DNA of 64,000 bases from Bacteroidota bacterium (GTDB taxonomy: Bacteria > Bacteroidota > Bacteroidia > Bacteroidales > JAGONC01). The DNA is taken from assembly GCA_026391695.1 (NCBI GenBank), contig JAPLDP010000034.1, forward strand, positions 1 to 64,000. Direction: 5' to 3'. This document shows, in pieces, positions 63,143 through 64,000 of the stretch (the stretch's first letter is position 1; every line of letters starts with the position of its first letter). The notes under the pieces were generated by a model that saw only the letters and a list, made by a program, of their open reading frames with translations, made no database searches and was not told where the DNA came from. A program made the translations under genes and the position numbers.

Positions 63143-64000
63143 TTATATGTGTATCGGTTGTCCGTAAGCAGCTGCCACCGCTTCCATTATTGCCTCCGAG
63201 ATTGTAGGGTGAGGGTGGATAGATGTAATGATCTCATACCCGGTTGTTTCAAGCTTGCGTGCAACTACAACCTCGGCAATCATCTCAGTGACGTTTTCTC
63301 CGATAAGATGGGCACCAAGCCATTCACCATATTTGGCATCAAGGATGACTTTCACAAATCCTTCTTTGGCTCCGGAAGCGCTGGCCTTGCCGGAGGCTGT
63401 CAATGGGAACTTGCCGACTTTAATATCATAGCCCGCATCCTTTGCAGCTTTTTCGGTCATGCCGACCGAAGCAATCTCGGGCTGGGTGTAAGTGCATGCC
63501 GGTACGTTGCCGTAATCCAAGGGTTCTGGATTCATGCCGGCAATTTTTTCCACGCAGATGATTCCTTCATGTGATGCCACATGGGCAAACGCCGGCCCAG
63601 GCACAACATCACCGATAGCATAATAACCTTCTATCGGTGTACGGTAGTATTCATCAACAACGATCTTGTCTTTTTCCGTTTTTATTCCGGTTTCTTCCAG
63701 ACCAATGCCTTCGATATTAGTTTTAATGCCAACCGCTGACAGGACGATGTCGGCTTCGATGATCTCTTCACCATTTTTTGTCTTTACGGTGGCCTTGCAG
63801 GTTTTACCTGTGGTATCAACCGACTCGACCGATGAGGAGGTCATTACCTTTATACCGGCTTTCTTAAATGACCGTGATAGCTGTTTTGAGACCTCTTCAT
63901 CTTCAAGGGGTACTATCTCAGGAAGAAATTCCACCAATGTCACTTGTGTTCCTATGGCATTATAGAAATAGGCGAACTCGGAGCCAATAGCACCGGAACC
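63143..64000 (-). CDS. lpdA: Dihydrolipoamide dehydrogenase, truncated by window edge
   Basis: The frame is open to the right edge, giving the last ~285 residues. It begins GSGAIGSEFAYFYNAIG (the NAD-binding Rossmann motif), followed by VTLVEFLPEI, GYYAIGDVVPGPAFAHVASH (second FAD contact) and the dimerisation domain with GKASASGAKEGFVKV and HPHPTISEAI, in which His-Pro and Glu form the active-site base of the partner subunit. The N-terminal FAD domain with the redox-active Cys pair is outside the window. E3 subunit of 2-oxo acid dehydrogenase complexes. Confidence 0.93.
   Translation of the reverse strand, partial: GSGAIGSEFAYFYNAIGTQVTLVEFLPEIVPLEDEEVSKQLSRSFKKAGIKVMTSSSVESVDTTGKTCKATVKTKNGEEIIEADIVLSAVGIKTNIEGIGLEETGIKTEKDKIVVDEYYRTPIEGYYAIGDVVPGPAFAHVASHEGIICVEKIAGMNPEPLDYGNVPACTYTQPEIASVGMTEKAAKDAGYDIKVGKFPLTASGKASASGAKEGFVKVILDAKYGEWLGAHLIGENVTEMIAEVVVARKLETTGYEIITSIHPHPTISEAIMEAVAAAYGQPIHI

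Noticed and set aside
1-64000. tRNA, rRNA or riboswitch genes
   Set aside because: No T-arm/CCA-like tRNA pattern, rRNA sequence or known riboswitch core was recognised by eye; small ones could have been missed.

Overview
The window is a chromosomal segment of a Bacteroidota bacterium, probably of the order Bacteroidales. The evidence is several secreted proteins with type IX secretion (T9SS) C-terminal sorting domains, a TAnnTTTG-type promoter, a fused SecDF, a fused CcsB-CcsA, an IS1380-family element and OmpA/PD40 outer-membrane proteins. No rRNA, tRNA or CRISPR array was seen. Genes at both window edges are cut.

Layout. (1) 1-5.4 kb: three tandem, closely related secreted proteins (DNRLRE/CBM96-like head, 1-6 PKD modules, T9SS tail), with two of the genes followed by the same hairpin. 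(2) 5.4-18.1 kb: an accessory region. Nearly all genes are on the minus strand and most are followed, within a few bases of the stop codon, by an attC-like imperfect palindrome. The cargo is VOC, GNAT, HEPN-MNT, an unknown two-gene unit, a TonB-C protein, ParE toxin-antitoxin, two PD-(D/E)XK-like proteins and small membrane proteins. This has the architecture of an integron cassette array without a visible integron integrase. At 13.06-13.47 kb and 17.98-18.31 kb lie two direct copies of a junction made of a tyrosine-recombinase tail and the ccsA 3' end. They mark an old integration at the end of the cytochrome c biogenesis gene. (3) 18.1-38.3 kb: core genes, mostly on the minus strand: ccsBA, a LemA/TPM operon, htpG, a RuvC-fold protein, ilvE (plus), pyrF, prfA, purM, an OmpA/PD40 protein, tatA and secDF.

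(4) 39-47.7 kb: a T9SS-exported FG-GAP protein, an IS200-like (RAYT-type) transposase pseudogene surrounded by palindromic REP-like repeats, a phosphatase homologue lacking its catalytic residues, a long KamA-family radical SAM protein, and a complete IS1380-family insertion with a TTAA target duplication. (5) 47.7-64 kb: an amino-acid permease with universal-stress domains, a small membrane protein with MscS-like N-terminal helices, an FtsX-type ABC permease, a LOG-family protein, carB-carA (overlapping), uvrA, a lytic transglycosylase, rfbC and a truncated lpdA.

Genes that work together: carA/carB and pyrF belong to pyrimidine synthesis; tatA and secDF to protein export; LemA with two TPM proteins form one envelope operon; HEPN-MNT and the ParE pair are toxin-antitoxin type modules in the cassette region. 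Start codons were moved inward from the longest reading frame where a signal peptide, Shine-Dalgarno site or family N-terminus indicated it.
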